A stretch of DNA of 64,000 nucleotides, from NCBI RefSeq assembly GCF_000337835.1, contig NZ_AOLM01000021.1, positions 1-64,000 on the forward strand, given 5' to 3'. Under the pieces are notes generated by a model. The model had not been told where the DNA came from, did no database searches, and was given only the letters and a program-made list of their open reading frames with translations. The position numbers were made by a program, and so were the translations under genes. Shown one piece after another: positions 48,659 to 57,271 of the stretch. The stretch comes from Haloferax sulfurifontis ATCC BAA-897. Its GTDB lineage: Archaea > Halobacteriota > Halobacteria > Halobacteriales > Haloferacaceae. Within the stretch, counting starts at the first letter, position 1. Each line of letters opens with the position of its first letter.

Positions 48659-48961
48659 TCACTCCTGAGCCACGCCGATGTTCTTCAGCGACCCGCCGCA
48701 CCGCGGACAGACCTGTTCGTAGACGCCGTGGCCCGAGCGGTAGCCGCACGCGGCACACTCGTACCGCGCGCGCTCGACGAGCGTCGTCGGTTCGGCCTCG
48801 ACGAGCGTCTCCGTCCGGCGTTCGACCAGCGCCTCGGTCCGGCGCTCGACCAACTCCGCCGGGGGTCGTTCGACGAGGTCCGTCGGCTCGGGGCCGACCA
48901 GCGCCCGTGATTTGGCTTTGACGAGGTCTACAGGCCCGCGAGTGTCGATATCCTTGCTCAT
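48659..48961 (-). CDS. Octapeptide-repeat and zinc-ribbon protein
   Basis: A 100-residue protein. From residue 13 to 68 there are seven consecutive eight-residue units each starting LV (for example LVERPPAE, LVERRTEA, LVERRTET, LVEAEPTT). A zinc ribbon with CAAC and CPRC follows. The repeats are unlike the usual acidic haloarchaeal linkers; the charge alternates. The zinc ribbon suggests nucleic-acid or protein binding. Convergent with the HiPIP gene. Function unknown. Confidence 0.8.
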   Translation of the reverse strand: MSKDIDTRGPVDLVKAKSRALVGPEPTDLVERPPAELVERRTEALVERRTETLVEAEPTTLVERARYECAACGYRSGHGVYEQVCPRCGGSLKNIGVAQE

Positions 48962-49115
48962 GTCACTGTGTACGCTGTGTCAGATGTTAACTCTTACCGG
49001 CACGCTCCGTTCTCCCTGACGACGCCGAATTCGGCCGTTTCGCCCCGATTCGGTGGGTTCGGTCCCGAGACGCGCTTTCGACGTACTTTTTATCCGCGAC
49101 CGTTTTCATCCGCGC

Positions 49116-49517
49116 ATGGCAGAATTCATGGTCGTCGTCGCCGACCCCGACTCCGGTGCGACCTACCAAGTCGACGTCGAAGGACAGGACGCAAACCGAT
49201 TCCTCGGCCGCGACCTCGGTGACGAGGTCGACGGCGCGGCCGTCGGTCTCGACGGCTTCACGCTCGAACTGACGGGCGGTTCGGACAAGGCCGGCCGACC
49301 GATGCACCCCAACGTCCCCGGCGGCGCGCTCAAGGAAATCCTCGCCGAAGACGGCATCGGCTACAAGCCGTCCCGCGACGGCGAGCGCAAGCGCGTCACC
49401 GTCCGCGGCCGCGAGGTCTCCGGCGAGACCGTCCAGATCAACGCGAAGGTCGTCGCCGGCGAGGGCGACGTCGCCGCCGCCTTCGGCGAGGGCGACGACG
49501 AAGAAGCGGACGAATAA
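49116..49517 (+). CDS. rps6e: 30S ribosomal protein S6e
   Basis: A 133-residue archaeal S6e with the conserved [17 protein letters not shown] and [20 protein letters not shown]. It is a small-subunit ribosomal protein. CTTTTTATC about 27 bases before ATG 49116 is a strong promoter for a leaderless transcript. The acidic tail is typical of haloarchaea. Confidence 0.97.
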   Translation: MAEFMVVVADPDSGATYQVDVEGQDANRFLGRDLGDEVDGAAVGLDGFTLELTGGSDKAGRPMHPNVPGGALKEILAEDGIGYKPSRDGERKRVTVRGREVSGETVQINAKVVAGEGDVAAAFGEGDDEEADE

Positions 49518-49541
49518 CGCCGTCTCACTCCTCTCTTCCCC

Positions 49542-49979
49542 GTGCCAGAGCAACTGCCCTCCGACCATCCGTCGGTCCAGACGTTCCGCGCGAACATCGC
49601 CCGCAGTGGCGGCACCCGCCGTCCCTGCCTGCGCGTCCCCGACGACGTGCTCGCCGCCGACGGCGATTTCGTCCGCCTCCATCTCGGCGGCACCGCCTAT
49701 CACGCCCGCCTCTCGGCCGACGCCTCGGGGCTCGTGATTCGCGGCGCGTACGACAACAAGCGCCTCGCCCGCACCCCGAACGGCGGCGAGAACCGCCTCG
49801 TCGAGTGGTGCCGCGAACACGACCGGGCCGATGGCGACGCCGTCGAACTCGATGAACTGGACGACGGCTACCAGTACGGCCTCCGGGTTCCCGGGGTCCG
49901 ACAGGTGTACCGCATCACCGAGCGCCCGAACGACTCGCTTTCGAGCATCGCCGAGCAGTTCGGCCTGTCCGACGAGTGA
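49542..49979 (+). CDS. Haloarchaeal DUF7112-like protein
   Basis: A 145-residue protein with a compact beta-rich fold: RRPCLRVPDDVLAADGDFVRLHLGGTAYHARL, GAYDNKRLARTP and YQYGLRVPGVRQVYRI. The GTG at 49542 starts 24 bases after rps6e, so the two may share a transcript. I know the family as DUF7112 (name from memory); function unknown. Confidence 0.85.
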   Translation: MPEQLPSDHPSVQTFRANIARSGGTRRPCLRVPDDVLAADGDFVRLHLGGTAYHARLSADASGLVIRGAYDNKRLARTPNGGENRLVEWCREHDRADGDAVELDELDDGYQYGLRVPGVRQVYRITERPNDSLSSIAEQFGLSDE

Positions 49980-50033
49980 CCGGTCGGGCTCCGAGACACG
50001 CCGCTTTTACGCGCCGACCGCACTAGGCGGGGT

Positions 50034-50462
50034 ATGAGCAAGGTAACGGAGTACCTCGCAGGCGAGCGTCTCGACGACGTGGCGCTCTATCTCACCCACG
50101 AGTACCTCGACAGCCAGGGCAAACTCCCGAACATGGGCGTCGAAGTCGAAAACGGCTACGTGCTCGTCGTCCCCGGCGACGACGGCCGACGGGCCTTCGC
50201 GGCCGGAACCGGCATGGACGCCATGGAGTTCGCCCAGACCGCCATGGGCAACGACGGCGACATCGACGACGACCTCAGCGGCGGCACCTGCCCCGAGGCG
50301 GCCGCCGAGGAGAACCACGAGGTGAAGTTCATCTTCTCGTTCGCCGAGGCGCAAAACGAGGAGGTCGGCGGCATCTACGAGGAGGGCGACGTGGTCCACG
50401 CCTACGCCAAATGTACCTGCGGCACGACGTACTCCGACCGCTGGGTCGTCGACGACGCGTAA
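50034..50462 (+). CDS. DUF5807-like conserved protein
   Basis: A 142-residue acidic protein with YLTHEYLDSQGKLPNMGVEVENGYVLVVPGD at the N terminus and a Cys pair CTCGT near the end. The pattern matches the haloarchaeal family I recall as DUF5807. Located after the ribosomal gene cluster and convergent with the DHH gene. No function known. Confidence 0.85.
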   Translation: MSKVTEYLAGERLDDVALYLTHEYLDSQGKLPNMGVEVENGYVLVVPGDDGRRAFAAGTGMDAMEFAQTAMGNDGDIDDDLSGGTCPEAAAEENHEVKFIFSFAEAQNEEVGGIYEEGDVVHAYAKCTCGTTYSDRWVVDDA

Positions 50463-50511
50463 CCGCCCGATTCGGGTTCGAAGCTAGTTTTCGGGGGGGT
50501 CGACGCGAACG

Positions 50512-51774
50512 CTAGCGCTCGGTCTCGACGCCTTCGTCGTCCTCGTCGTCGGCCGCGGCTTCCGCTTCCGCCTTCTCGACCGCGTCGGCGACCTGTTCGA
50601 ACGCTCGGAGGATGACGCGCTTCGTCGTCGCGCCCTGCGTCGTCCAGTGGTGGGCGTAGTCGAGCATGTCGTCGTAGATATCGGGCTTACAGCCGGCGGC
50701 CTTCGGGTGGCCGCCGCCGTTGACGAGGTCGGCGACCTCGTGACAGCGCTCGAAGTCGTCGGAGCCGCGGATGGAGGCGCTCCCGGCGGGCTTGACGACG
50801 ACCGCCGCGTCCGCTCCCGCCTCGCGGAGGGCGTCGGCGACCTCGTTTTGCGAACATCGGCCGTAGGTGATGCCGACGGTCCAGTCGCCGACGGTCTTCA
50901 GGTCGGCGCGGTCGACGGCGGCCTGAATGAGGTTCTCCTTTTCGACGCGGCGGTGGGCGATGTACTCCTCGACGACCGGCGGGAGGTCCGCGCCGTACGC
51001 GCCGACGACGGCGACGTACTCCTCTTTCGAGGTCCAGTAGGCGTAGTCCGCGAGGTCCTGACTCCGCTCGTCTTCGTTCAGCCAGAGGTCGTGGTCGCGG
51101 GTGACCGCCGCGAGCTCCGAAAACCGCTCGTCGAACTCGTAGTCGAGTTCGCGGAGCGTCACGTCGGTCGAACACTCCTCGTCGGACTCGCCGACGACGA
51201 GGTCGACGCCGGCCCCGCGGACCGCTTCGGCGACTTCCGGCTTCCACTGGTGGTGGTCGTACCAGTGAATCTCGCCCGCCGTCTCGACGAGCGCGGTGAG
51301 CTCCTCTTCGACGTACTCGAACTTGTCCGGACAGAGGTCGCAGACGTACACTTCGACGCCCTCGGGGGCGTAGTCGGCGACGCGCTGAAGGTCGTCTTCG
51401 AGCGAGTACGGACTCGACCCCATCAGCGCGACCGGCGATTTCGGACGCTCGTCCTCGTCGCCCTCGTCGAGGGCGGGTTCGTCGTCGTCTTCGTCATCGT
51501 CGCCTTCGTCGTCCGCGAGTTTCTCCTCGATGCGTTCCTCGAAGTCGGCCACGTCGAGGGCGGCGTCGTACGCCTCCCGGAGGAGGGCGACACAGCCGAG
51601 GCCGTCGGCGTCGGTGTCGGTGACGACCGCGACCGAGGCGTCTTCGAGTTTCTCCTCGGCGCGCTCTTCGGCGCGTTCCTCGTCGAACGACTCGGGGTAG
51701 AAAAACCCGGCACCGGGGAGCACGGACTTGCGGGGGAGCGAGAGCCGAGAACTGTCGATGAGCTCGTCTTCCAT
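50512..51774 (-). CDS. DHH-family phosphoesterase (RecJ-like)
   Basis: A 420-residue DHH/DHHA1 protein. The metal site is formed by TDTDADGLG (residues 52-60) and HWYDHHQW, and the DHHA1 domain carries NGGGHPKAAGC. An acidic insert of about 30 residues lies after the first motif. The family cleaves single-stranded nucleic acid or nanoRNA. ATG 51774 is the first good start. Confidence 0.94.
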   Translation of the reverse strand: MEDELIDSSRLSLPRKSVLPGAGFFYPESFDEERAEERAEEKLEDASVAVVTDTDADGLGCVALLREAYDAALDVADFEERIEEKLADDEGDDDEDDDEPALDEGDEDERPKSPVALMGSSPYSLEDDLQRVADYAPEGVEVYVCDLCPDKFEYVEEELTALVETAGEIHWYDHHQWKPEVAEAVRGAGVDLVVGESDEECSTDVTLRELDYEFDERFSELAAVTRDHDLWLNEDERSQDLADYAYWTSKEEYVAVVGAYGADLPPVVEEYIAHRRVEKENLIQAAVDRADLKTVGDWTVGITYGRCSQNEVADALREAGADAAVVVKPAGSASIRGSDDFERCHEVADLVNGGGHPKAAGCKPDIYDDMLDYAHHWTTQGATTKRVILRAFEQVADAVEKAEAEAAADDEDDEGVETER

Positions 51775-51819
51775 ACGCCGAACTCGGGCGCGACGGGGAA
51801 AACTCCTCCCGATTCGGTC

Positions 51820-51867
51820 GCCTCGTCGCTCAGGCGGCCTCGTCGCTCAGGCGGCCTCGTCGCTCAG
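51820..51867. repeat. 17-base tandem repeat spanning the end of a UspA gene
   Basis: GCCTCGTCGCTCAGGCG occurs at 51820-51836 and 51837-51853, with 14 bases of a third copy at 51854-51867. The stop codon of the UspA gene lies within the repeat. Confidence 0.75.
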
Positions 51868-52308
51868 CAGGGAGTCCGTCGTCCCCGCTTCCAACTGGCG
51901 GACCGTCAGCACCGGCACCGGGCAGGTCCGGACGACGCGCTCGGCGACGCTCCCGATGAGAAACCGGTTCTCGCCGTGTCGGCCGCGGGTGCCCATGGCG
52001 ACGGCGTCGGCGTCCACCTCGCGGGCGTAGTTCGAAATCTCGGCCGCGGGGCGGCCCTCCCGCACCGCGACGGTCACCTCGCGGTCGGTCGCGGCCTCGA
52101 CCTCGGCGAGCGCCTCCTCGCCGCGTTCGGTGAGCGCGTCGCGCATCTCGTCGCGGAGTCGGTCCGGCGCGGTCTCCACGTCGCCGGCGTCGATGACGTA
52201 CAGCGCATGGACCGACGCGTCGAACCGCTCTGCGAGGTCGACGGCGACGCTGACCGCCCGGCGGACGCTCGCCGAGCCGTCGGTGGCGATGACGATGGTG
52301 TCGAACAT
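51847..52308 (-). CDS. Universal stress protein (UspA family)
   Basis: A 153-residue UspA with IVIATDGSASVRRAV at the start and GTRGRHGENRFLIGSVAERVVRTCPVPVL, the nucleotide-binding G-x2-G-x9-G-S pattern. ATP-binding stress proteins of this type are common in haloarchaea. The end lies inside a 17-base tandem repeat, so the C-terminal LLSDEAA may have been lengthened or cut by repeat slippage. Confidence 0.92.
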   Translation of the reverse strand: MFDTIVIATDGSASVRRAVSVAVDLAERFDASVHALYVIDAGDVETAPDRLRDEMRDALTERGEEALAEVEAATDREVTVAVREGRPAAEISNYAREVDADAVAMGTRGRHGENRFLIGSVAERVVRTCPVPVLTVRQLEAGTTDSLLSDEAA

Positions 52309-52409
52309 GTCCACGGGTTCTCGGCGCGGCGGCATAAAACCAGTCTGGGGCGGCCGGCCGGCGGGACCGTGGGGTGAGTTTTTTGTCGTCCCCCGACGCA
52401 GGTGGGGAC

Positions 52410-52865
52410 ATGTCACCGCGCCCGCTCTCTATCGACCTCGTTCTCGTGCCGGTCGACCAAAGCGAGGAGGCGACACGCGCGGCGGAGTACGCCGCCGCCG
52501 TCGCGGCCGAGTACGACGCCGCGGTCCACGCCGTCCACGTCCTCGGCGAGGACGTCGTCCGCGCCATAGAGCAGGGCGTGGTCGACGAGGACGCCGTCGC
52601 CGAGGACAGCAAGGCCGTCACCGACACGATTTCGGCCCTCGCCGAGACCGCCGACGTTCCCGTCACCACGTCGGTCGCCTACGGCTTCTCGCGGACGAGC
52701 AAGCTCCGCCACCCCGGAAGCGTCGTCCTCGACACCGCAGAAGAACTCGACGCGGACTTCATCGTCGTGCCCCGAGAGCCCGTCTCGGGCGACCCCGGCG
52801 AAGTGCTCGCCAAGGCCGCCGAGTACGTCCTCCTGTACGCCAGCCAGCCCGTGCTTTCGGTCTGA
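52410..52865 (+). CDS. UspA-like protein, divergent nucleotide site
   Basis: A 151-residue protein with the UspA fold (LVLVPVDQSEEATRAAEYAAAVAAEYDAAVHAVHVLG) but no G-x2-G-x9-G-S motif; its place is taken by DFIVVPREPVSGDPGEVLAKAAEYVLLYASQPVL. It probably does not bind ATP in the usual way. A GTTTTTTG box lies about 28 bases before ATG 52410. It is divergent from the previous UspA gene. Confidence 0.88.
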   Translation: MSPRPLSIDLVLVPVDQSEEATRAAEYAAAVAAEYDAAVHAVHVLGEDVVRAIEQGVVDEDAVAEDSKAVTDTISALAETADVPVTTSVAYGFSRTSKLRHPGSVVLDTAEELDADFIVVPREPVSGDPGEVLAKAAEYVLLYASQPVLSV

Positions 52866-52896
52866 ATCCTGAATCGGGGGTCGCTCGCCGCCGCCC

Positions 52897-53451
52897 TCAG
52901 CCCCCCTCCTCGTCCGGCGGCTCTGCGAGCCGGATGGTCATCTCCAGTTCGAAGCTCTCGGCGTCGCTCGTCTCGAAGCCGACGGTCTGGTAGAGGCCGA
53001 CCGCCGCGCGGTTCCACCGCTCGACCGTGAGCCACACCTTCTCCACGCCGGACTCCCGGCCGTAGCCGAGAAGCGCCTTGATGAGCCGCGTGCCGATTCC
53101 GGCGCGCTGGTAGGTCTGGTGGACGAAGATGGCGAGTTCGTAGGCGTCGCCGTCGGGGACGAGCGTCGCGTGGCCGGCCACCTCGTCGCCGTCCCACGCG
53201 ATGACGTTCAGGCAGTCCTCGTCGAGGATGTTCTCCAGCCAGTCGCGGATGCGGTCCTCGCGGCCCGGTGGGATGCCCTGCGCGCGGTCCGAGGGGTCGA
53301 ACGCGTCGTACATCTCGACGAGCGCCTCCAGTTCCTCGTCGGAGCCGTCGTGCGCGCGCACCTCGATGGTGCGGTCCTCCCTGTCGGTGAACGACAGCGG
53401 CGGCGCGTCGTAGGGGTCGGCGACGGCGTCGGAGAACGTTCGGTCGCTCAT
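52897..53451 (-). CDS. GNAT-family N-acetyltransferase
   Basis: A 184-residue acetyltransferase with acetyl-CoA motif VHQTYQRAGIGTRLIKALLGYGRE and the strand pattern VWLTVERWNRAAVGLYQTVGFE. The substrate is not predictable. Its ATG overlaps the stop of the following UspA gene by four bases, so the two are an operon. Confidence 0.92.
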   Translation of the reverse strand: MSDRTFSDAVADPYDAPPLSFTDREDRTIEVRAHDGSDEELEALVEMYDAFDPSDRAQGIPPGREDRIRDWLENILDEDCLNVIAWDGDEVAGHATLVPDGDAYELAIFVHQTYQRAGIGTRLIKALLGYGRESGVEKVWLTVERWNRAAVGLYQTVGFETSDAESFELEMTIRLAEPPDEEGG

Positions 53452-53816
53452 CGTACCAGAGTGACGGTCACGTGGGAGTTCAGGAGGACGAACTCCGCGA
53501 TGTTGCCGATCTGTATCTTCCCCATCGGGCTCGTCTCGCCGCCGCCGAGCACCAGTTGGTCGAACCCCTCGTTCTCGGCGAGGTCCACGAGGGCGCTCCC
53601 CGGGTCGCCGTCGAGCGCGCGGACGGTCGCGTCGACGCCGCGCTCGTCGAGCAGTTCCGTCACCCGCGCTTCCATGTCCTCGCGCGAGCGCTCGCCCGAC
53701 GGGTTGTCGACGATGGCGACCGTGAGGTCGTCGCCGACCTCGGCCGTCCGTTCGACCGTCGTTTCGAGCGCGCGCATGGAATCGTCGCTGCCACCGATTC
53801 CGAGCAGTACCTTCAT
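53448..53816 (-). CDS. Universal stress protein (UspA family), short form
   Basis: A 122-residue UspA-like protein with VLLGIGGSDDSMRALETTVERT at the start and QLVLGGGETSPMGKIQIGNIAEFVLLNSHVTVTLV at the end. ATG 53816 is preferred over the one nine bases upstream. It is coupled to the acetyltransferase, which lies downstream of it. Confidence 0.9.
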   Translation of the reverse strand: MKVLLGIGGSDDSMRALETTVERTAEVGDDLTVAIVDNPSGERSREDMEARVTELLDERGVDATVRALDGDPGSALVDLAENEGFDQLVLGGGETSPMGKIQIGNIAEFVLLNSHVTVTLVR

Positions 53817-53936
53817 GATTCCCAATCTCGCGGGCGCGATAGAAAACCCTTACCCGGAAACGGGGGGCGACACCCCCGTCGGCGGGGGACCGAACATCGC
53901 GGAACCCTTTTCGGCCGTGCCGCGGTAGCCCGCGGT

Positions 53937-54641
53937 ATGACAGACGAGTCCGACGAGTTCGAGACGGGCGCGAGCGACGCCGAGGAGACGGCTCGCCCCG
54001 ACGCGGACTCCCGAGCGGCGGCGGACGAAGCGGCGGCAGACGCGGAGCCCGAGACTTCGGCGGCGGCGACCGCGGAATCGACGGGTGCGGAATCGACGGA
54101 CGCGGCCGGAGGAGATTCCGGCCCGGACGCCGAAGACGCGGTTCCCGAGGACGTCCAGAAGTACGCCCGGTTCAAGAAGGTCGACGGCGCGCAGTACGAC
54201 CGCGTCAACGACTTCCTCCGCGAGCGGACCTACGTGACGGCCCGCGAGTGGGCAATCGCGCGGCTCTGTGCGGACTTCCGAACCGAGACGGGCGTCGAGA
54301 TGACGAAAATCGGGAACAACCTCCCAGAACTCGTCCCCTTCATGACCGACACCTACACGCCGCAGGCGGTCAATCAGGCCCGTTCCGCGTTCCGCGACAA
54401 GGTCCGGAAGTCGGGCGCGACGTTCCTCTACGGCGCGATGTCGGGTTTTTTCACGGCCGAGGAGCTCGACGAGATGATGTACGAGGTGACGGAAATCGCC
54501 AAGTTCCTGCTCGAAGTCGAGGGCGTGGACCTCTCGGTCGAAGAGGAACTCGAAGCCGAAGAGCGTATTTCGAGCGTCATGCGCGAGGTGCGCGAGGCGA
54601 GCACCGACCTGCGGAAAGAAGAGCTGTCGGACGAGGAGTGA
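53937..54641 (+). CDS. DUF5806-like conserved haloarchaeal protein
   Basis: A 234-residue protein: about 70 residues of acidic Ala/Glu/Asp-rich low-complexity sequence, then a helical domain (YARFKKVDGAQYDRVNDFLRERTYVTAREWAIARLCADF, YTPQAVNQARSAFRDKVRKSGATFLYGAM). I recall this domain as DUF5806. It is soluble, with no enzyme motif; function unknown. Confidence 0.88.
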   Translation: MTDESDEFETGASDAEETARPDADSRAAADEAAADAEPETSAAATAESTGAESTDAAGGDSGPDAEDAVPEDVQKYARFKKVDGAQYDRVNDFLRERTYVTAREWAIARLCADFRTETGVEMTKIGNNLPELVPFMTDTYTPQAVNQARSAFRDKVRKSGATFLYGAMSGFFTAEELDEMMYEVTEIAKFLLEVEGVDLSVEEELEAEERISSVMREVREASTDLRKEELSDEE

Positions 54642-54708
54642 CGCCCCGCGGCCCGTGCGACTTCGACCCGGCGCTGACTCCCCGAACCGACGCCGCGCCG
54701 ACTCGAAC

Positions 54709-55230
54709 TCAGGGGAAAAGCGGGTCTGGCTCCGACTGGACTAACTCGACGCGTCGGTCCGCGTCGACCGGTCGAACGTAGAGGCGGAGTTCGCCCTGTT
54801 CTCGCGCCGTCGTCGCCATCGCGGCCACCTCGTCCAGCCCGTAGTACAGCGGGACGACGACGGCTTTCGATGACGCGGCGTCCTGTACGACGGAGACGAC
54901 GAACACGGTGTCGCCCTCGCGGGCGCGGTAGACGTCGTAGCGGCCGAATTCGGCAGATTCGACCCACGACGACAGCGCGTCGAACTCGCCTCCGGGGACG
55001 AGCACGTCGAAGCCGACGCGCTCGGTCGCCTCGGGCAGGTTCGCCGGCGGCAACACCGTCACGTCGCCGGGATGGACCACGAGCGTCTCCCACCCCTCGG
55101 CTTCGTACTCTGCCGCGGTCGCCTCGGCGTCCTCTACGACCGTCTCCCAGAACGACAGCAACCCCGTGAGTTCGGATGATTCGTCCGCGTCCGGGTCGCG
55201 GTCTCGCGGTGGCGTCCGCTCGTCGGTCAT
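54709..55230 (-). CDS. Haloarchaeal DUF7529-like protein, paralogue of 19298-19780
   Basis: A 173-residue protein with an acidic N terminus, WETLVVHPGDVT, FDVLVPGGEFDALSSW, YDVYRAREGDTVFVVSVV and the terminal SEPDPLFP. The core matches the protein at 19298-19780 segment for segment. ATG 55230 gives the acidic start MTDERTPPRDRD. Function unknown. Confidence 0.82.
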   Translation of the reverse strand: MTDERTPPRDRDPDADESSELTGLLSFWETVVEDAEATAAEYEAEGWETLVVHPGDVTVLPPANLPEATERVGFDVLVPGGEFDALSSWVESAEFGRYDVYRAREGDTVFVVSVVQDAASSKAVVVPLYYGLDEVAAMATTAREQGELRLYVRPVDADRRVELVQSEPDPLFP

Positions 55231-55372
55231 GCGTGTCACGCACTCTGGGAGTCGGACGGGAAAAGGATTCGCCTGCATCGGGGCGTCGTCCGGCTCCCGA
55301 CCGACGCTCTGACGCCCCGACGCCCCGGCGACGACGGAACAGCTATCTGTCCGCCTGCCGACAGTCGGCCCG

Positions 55373-55816
55373 ATGCGCCGGTCACTTCGGGCGGTCCTCG
55401 GGTCGCTCCAGCTCCCCGTCGCCGGTTCCGGGGTCGCCCTCCTCGCGTTCGTCTGGTGGACCGCCGTCACGATGCCCCCGCCACCGCCCGGAAGCGACGG
55501 CTTCGCCCACGGGCTCGCGGGCTTTTTCCTCCTCGTGTTCGGGGTCGTCGGCTTCGCCCTCCTCGCGAGCGGCCTGCTCATCCCGCCGGGACCGGGTTAC
55601 GGCGTCCGGTTCACTCGCAGACAGCGCTGGCTGTTCGCCTACGCGCTGGTCGCGCCGGCGCTCGCCGTGGGCGGCTTCCTCGCGACCGTCGTCCTGTCGG
55701 CCGCGCTCGGCGGCCTCGCCGGGTCGGCAGTCTCGCTCGTCGCCCTGACCGCGCCGCTTGCGGTGCTCGTCGGCGTCGGCTGGAGGGGCGCGCAGGTCGC
55801 GGCCGCGCGGCTCTGA
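55373..55816 (+). CDS. Four-TM membrane protein
   Basis: A 147-residue protein with four hydrophobic segments (VAGSGVALLAFVWWTAVTM, GLAGFFLLVFGVVGFALLAS, LFAYALVAPALAVGGFLATVVLS, VALTAPLAVLVGVG) and a Pro-rich loop. No family recognised. It converges with the dihydroorotase gene. Confidence 0.75.
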   Translation: MRRSLRAVLGSLQLPVAGSGVALLAFVWWTAVTMPPPPPGSDGFAHGLAGFFLLVFGVVGFALLASGLLIPPGPGYGVRFTRRQRWLFAYALVAPALAVGGFLATVVLSAALGGLAGSAVSLVALTAPLAVLVGVGWRGAQVAAARL

Positions 55817-55837
55817 GGGTTCGGGGCGCAGTCGCGC

Positions 55838-57127
55838 TCAGTCGCGGACGTTCTCGCCCGCGACCGCGCCGAACTCCTCGCCGTCCCAGACGAACTCGCC
55901 GCGGAGCATCGTCCACTCGGGGAAGACGCCGGTGTGACCCTCGAACGGCGTCCAATCACAGTTCGAGTGGAGGTCAGCCCCGCGAATCTCGCGGGCGACG
56001 TCGAGGTCGTACAGCGCGAGGTCGGCGTCGGCGCCCGCCTCGATTCGGCCCTTGCGCGGCAGGTCGAACACCTCGGCGGGGTTCGCGGCGACCACGTCGC
56101 GGACGCGCTCGGCGGTGAGGTCGCCGGCGACGACCGCGCCGAGAAGCAGGGGAACCATCGTCTCGACGCCGGGGACGCCGCTGGGGGCGTCGAGGAGCGA
56201 CTGTTCTTTCTCCTCGCGCGTGTGCGGCGCGTGGTCCGTGGCGACCACGTCGATGCGGCCGTCGGCGAGGCGCTCGAACATGGCCTCGCGGCGCGTCTCG
56301 GAGCGGAGCGGCGGGTTCATCCGGCCGTAGGTGCCCAACTCGGCGAGGTCGTCGCGGGACAGAAACAGGTGGTGCGGCGTCGCCTCGCAGGTCGCGCCGC
56401 CGTCGCGGGCGGCGTCGACGCCCTCGGGCGTGCTCGTGTGGGCGATGTGAATCTGCGCGCCGGTCTCGCCGCCGACGCGGACGGCGCGCTCGACGGCGAC
56501 CGCCTCGGCCTCGGCGGTGCGGTAGGCGCTCCACGCGTCGGCGTCGGCGTCGCGGCCGACCCCGCCGAGGTCGCCCTCGATGGCGGACTCGTCGAACAGG
56601 TCGGCGTCCTCGGCGTGGACCGTGACGGGCACGCCCGCCTCGCCGGCGCGCTCCGCGGCCTCGGCAAACAGGTCGGCCTCGATGCCCATGTCGCCGGTCG
56701 AGTCGGCGAGGAACACCTCGCCGAGGGCGAAAAGCGGCCGGTCGAACAGGCTGTCGGGGTCCCAGTCGGCGGTGACGCCGCCGTTGATGCCGTAGTCGAT
56801 ACAGGCGTTCGCCGCGCGTTCTGCCTTCGCGTCGAAGCCCGCGCCGTCGGTCGTCGTCGGGTCGGTGTTCGGCTGGTCGGCGACGGTCGTCACGCCGCCG
56901 GCGGCGGCGCTCCGCGCGCCCGTCTCCCACGTCTCCTTGTGCTCGAAGCCCGGTTCGCGGAAGTGGACGTGCACGTCGATAGCCCCCGGCAGAAGCAGGT
57001 TCCCTTCGGCGTCGACGGTCTCCTCGTCGGCGACGGGGTCGAGGTCGCCGACCGCCTCGACGGTCCCGTCCTCGACGCGGACGTCGACGGCGCGGCCGTC
57101 GGCCAGCGTCGCGTTCTCGATTCGCAT
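55838..57127 (-). CDS. pyrC: Dihydroorotase
   Basis: A 429-residue amidohydrolase of pyrimidine synthesis, closing carbamoyl-aspartate to dihydroorotate. It has the metal site AIDVHVHFREPGFEHKETW, the His regions VTVHAED and IHIAHTST, and the catalytic Asp in DVVATDHAPH. ATG 57127 gives the conserved start MRIENATLADGRAVDV. The lipoate-ligase-type gene lies 144 bases upstream and runs in the same direction. Confidence 0.96.
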   Translation of the reverse strand: MRIENATLADGRAVDVRVEDGTVEAVGDLDPVADEETVDAEGNLLLPGAIDVHVHFREPGFEHKETWETGARSAAAGGVTTVADQPNTDPTTTDGAGFDAKAERAANACIDYGINGGVTADWDPDSLFDRPLFALGEVFLADSTGDMGIEADLFAEAAERAGEAGVPVTVHAEDADLFDESAIEGDLGGVGRDADADAWSAYRTAEAEAVAVERAVRVGGETGAQIHIAHTSTPEGVDAARDGGATCEATPHHLFLSRDDLAELGTYGRMNPPLRSETRREAMFERLADGRIDVVATDHAPHTREEKEQSLLDAPSGVPGVETMVPLLLGAVVAGDLTAERVRDVVAANPAEVFDLPRKGRIEAGADADLALYDLDVAREIRGADLHSNCDWTPFEGHTGVFPEWTMLRGEFVWDGEEFGAVAGENVRD

Positions 57128-57271
57128 ACGAGGGGGTGCGACGCGCCGGGTGCTAAGTCCGGCGGTTCGGGTAGTAAGGGGACCAGTGGTTCGGGGAGTG
57201 ATGGCTCCGGCGGTTCGGAGAGCGGTCGCGGCCGGCCGCATCGCCCGGCTGTCGGCCGCGTCCCGCGTCGC

